Positions 62,780 through 64,000 of a stretch of 64,000 nt of DNA are shown piece by piece. Both the position numbers and the translations under genes were made by a program. This stretch comes from Acidobacteriaceae bacterium (GTDB lineage Bacteria > Acidobacteriota > Terriglobia > Terriglobales > Acidobacteriaceae): NCBI GenBank assembly GCA_030041435.1, contig JASHNW010000058.1, positions 51,473-115,472 of the forward strand. The letters are read 5' to 3'. The notes under the pieces were generated by a model. It saw only the letters and a program-made list of their open reading frames with translations, made no database searches and was not told the DNA's origin. How positions within the stretch are numbered: position 1 is the first letter of the stretch; each line of letters starts with the position of its first letter.

Positions 62780-63728
62780 AGGACTCCTCAAGCCCCCCGC
62801 CATACCTCCCGGCGCGAAGATCGCCATCGTCTCCCCCGCCAGCAGCGCCAATCCCGAGCGCATCGCCCGCGGCATCGCAGCCCTGCGCGCCCTCGGCTAC
62901 GATGCCGTCGCCTCCCCGCATGCCTGCGGCAAACACCCACCCTATTTCTCTGCCACCGCAGAAGAGCGTCTCGCCGACCTCCACTCTGCTTTCGCCGACC
63001 CGGAAATCGCCGCCATCATTTGTACCCGTGGCGGTTACGGATCGAACTACCTCCTCGATAGAACAACGGGCGGCCTCGACCTCGATCTCATTCGCGCCCA
63101 CCCCAAACCCTTCTTCGCTTACAGCGATCACACCGCCGTGCAAACCTGGCTCCTCGACCAGACCGGCCTCGTCTCCTTCCACGGCCCCATGGCCGCCGCC
63201 GATTTCTCGGTCGAAAACGGCGTCCACCTGCCCAGCTTTCATGCGGCCGTCACCGGCGGCCTCGTCGCAGTGGGAGCAGAGCAGGGAATGCGCGTGCTGC
63301 GCCCCGGCCGCGCCCGCGGCGTGCTCTACGGCGGCTGCCTCAGCATCCTCGCCGCGTCTCTCGGCACGCCCTACGCCCCGCACACCGAGGGCAAACTGCT
63401 CTTCCTCGAAGATCTGGGCGAAAAGCCCTACCAGATCGATCGCCTGCTCCGCCACATGATCCTCGCCGCCAAATTCCAGGGCGTCCGCGGCTTCGTCTTC
63501 GGCGAAATGCCGGGCTGCGAATTCGACAAGTCGAGGCCCGGCTCGCTTGACGAGGTCATCCTGCGCGTTCTCGCCGGCTTTGACGTCCCCATTGCCATCG
63601 GTCTCCGCTCCGGCCACGTCTCCCAGGCCAATGTCACGCTGCCTTTCGGCCTTGAAGCCGAGCTGATCCTCGACAACGATCAACCACAGTTACAAATCCT
63701 CGAACCCGCTGTCTCCCATGCAGGATAA
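62772..63728 (+). CDS. S66 LD-carboxypeptidase
   Basis: A 318-aa serine carboxypeptidase that removes the terminal D-Ala from murein tetrapeptides during recycling. Motifs include the nucleophile region FFAYSDHTA (Ser about 118), RGGYGS, FLEDLGEKPYQIDR and the His in RSGHVSQ. Start is TTG 62772, overlapping the dapF stop by 8 bp; the stop overlaps the mpl start by 11 bp. It is part of a tight dapF-ldc-mpl unit. Confidence 0.9.
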   Translation: MVEGLLKPPAIPPGAKIAIVSPASSANPERIARGIAALRALGYDAVASPHACGKHPPYFSATAEERLADLHSAFADPEIAAIICTRGGYGSNYLLDRTTGGLDLDLIRAHPKPFFAYSDHTAVQTWLLDQTGLVSFHGPMAAADFSVENGVHLPSFHAAVTGGLVAVGAEQGMRVLRPGRARGVLYGGCLSILAASLGTPYAPHTEGKLLFLEDLGEKPYQIDRLLRHMILAAKFQGVRGFVFGEMPGCEFDKSRPGSLDEVILRVLAGFDVPIAIGLRSGHVSQANVTLPFGLEAELILDNDQPQLQILEPAVSHAG

Positions 63729-64000
63729 AAAACACATCCACCTCATCGGCATCTGCGGCACGGCCATGGCCTCGCTCGCCGGATTGCTGCAGCTCAAAGG
63801 TCATCGCGTGACGGGCTCCGACCAGGCCGCCTACCCGCCCATGTCGGACCTGCTCCATTCGCTTGGTATCCCCGTCGCCGAACCATTCTCCGAAGCGAAC
63901 CTTAATCCAGCTCCCGGCCAGGTCATCGTCGGCAACGCCATTTCGCGCGGCAATGTCGAGCTGGAATATGTCCTCGACCGCCGCATCCCGTTCACCTCGC
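63718..64000 (+). CDS. mpl: UDP-N-acetylmuramate:tripeptide ligase Mpl (cut by window end)
   Basis: Only 94 codons are visible. The sequence HIHLIGICGTAMASLAGLLQ, then GSDQAAYPPMSDLL, is the Mpl signature rather than MurC (which starts differently and lacks this PPMS segment). Mpl attaches recycled murein tripeptide to UDP-MurNAc. The start ATG 63718 lies inside the end of the LD-carboxypeptidase gene. Together with that gene it completes a murein-recycling pair. Confidence 0.88.
   Translation, partial: MQDKKHIHLIGICGTAMASLAGLLQLKGHRVTGSDQAAYPPMSDLLHSLGIPVAEPFSEANLNPAPGQVIVGNAISRGNVELEYVLDRRIPFTS

Noticed and set aside
1..64000. tRNA, rRNA, insertion sequences, phage genes
   Set aside because: Gaps were read for conserved T-arm sequence, transposase motifs and terminal repeats; none was convincing. 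A covariance search was not possible here.

Overview
The window is GC-rich, densely coded chromosomal DNA, and its content points to an Acidobacteriota genome of the class Terriglobia (Acidobacteriaceae or Koribacter-like). The strongest clue is a tandem NAD+-I (nadA-motif) riboswitch directly upstream of nadA, an RNA class known almost only from that group. Gram-negative features agree: TatA/B-TatC, an outer-membrane barrel, a YgfZ homologue and murein recycling by Mpl. No rRNA, tRNA, insertion sequence, prophage or CRISPR array was recognised.

Layout. 1-5.9 kb: M16 peptidase (cut by the window edge), rlmN, a possible small ORF and terminator, an exporter-type ABC protein, YvcK and a TPR protein. 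6-16.6 kb: secreted beta-propeller-like protein, phenylalanine hydroxylase, PhoU, AroB, a small outer-membrane barrel, NadB, a Rossmann oxidoreductase, TerC, and a tatA/B-tatC-glutaminyl-cyclase-like operon. 16.8-24.2 kb: NAD+ riboswitch-nadA-DUF2203, an ABC exporter plus two-component module, a lone receiver protein and alanine dehydrogenase. 24.3-32.8 kb: two related glycine-zipper envelope proteins flanking NtrY/NtrX, a glycoside hydrolase and a Tat-exported phosphoesterase. 32.9-43.3 kb: Pgi, cupin, a VapBC-like pair, the GDP-mannose route (ManA, ManC, ManB), a nucleotide-sugar epimerase and two MacB-type permeases. 43.4-47.5 kb: four-helix-bundle protein, an S41 protease homologue lacking its catalytic Ser and Lys, and PBP1A. 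47.6-52.1 kb: a compact chaperone/barrel/subunit cluster resembling a minimal chaperone-usher system, with an amber-interrupted paralogous subunit. 52-57.4 kb: RibF, MBL hydrolase, DUF1844, YgfZ and a secreted HExxH protein. 57.6-64 kb: MtnP, PfkB kinase, a GT-C-like membrane protein, MgtC, a DapF-like protein with a Cys-to-Ser change, an S66 LD-carboxypeptidase and Mpl (cut by the window edge).

How genes work together. ManA, ManB and ManC form a complete fructose-6-P to GDP-mannose route, with Pgi supplying fructose-6-P. NadA and NadB together make quinolinate; NadA is riboswitch-controlled. DapF, the LD-carboxypeptidase and Mpl form an overlapping cell-wall synthesis and recycling operon. 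TatABC serves at least one visible Tat substrate (the phosphoesterase at 30.6-31.5 kb).

The most unusual features are (i) the chaperone/barrel/subunit cluster and (ii) long in-register arrays of 7-bp repeats in at least six intergenic gaps, almost always C-rich on the + strand whatever the gene direction.
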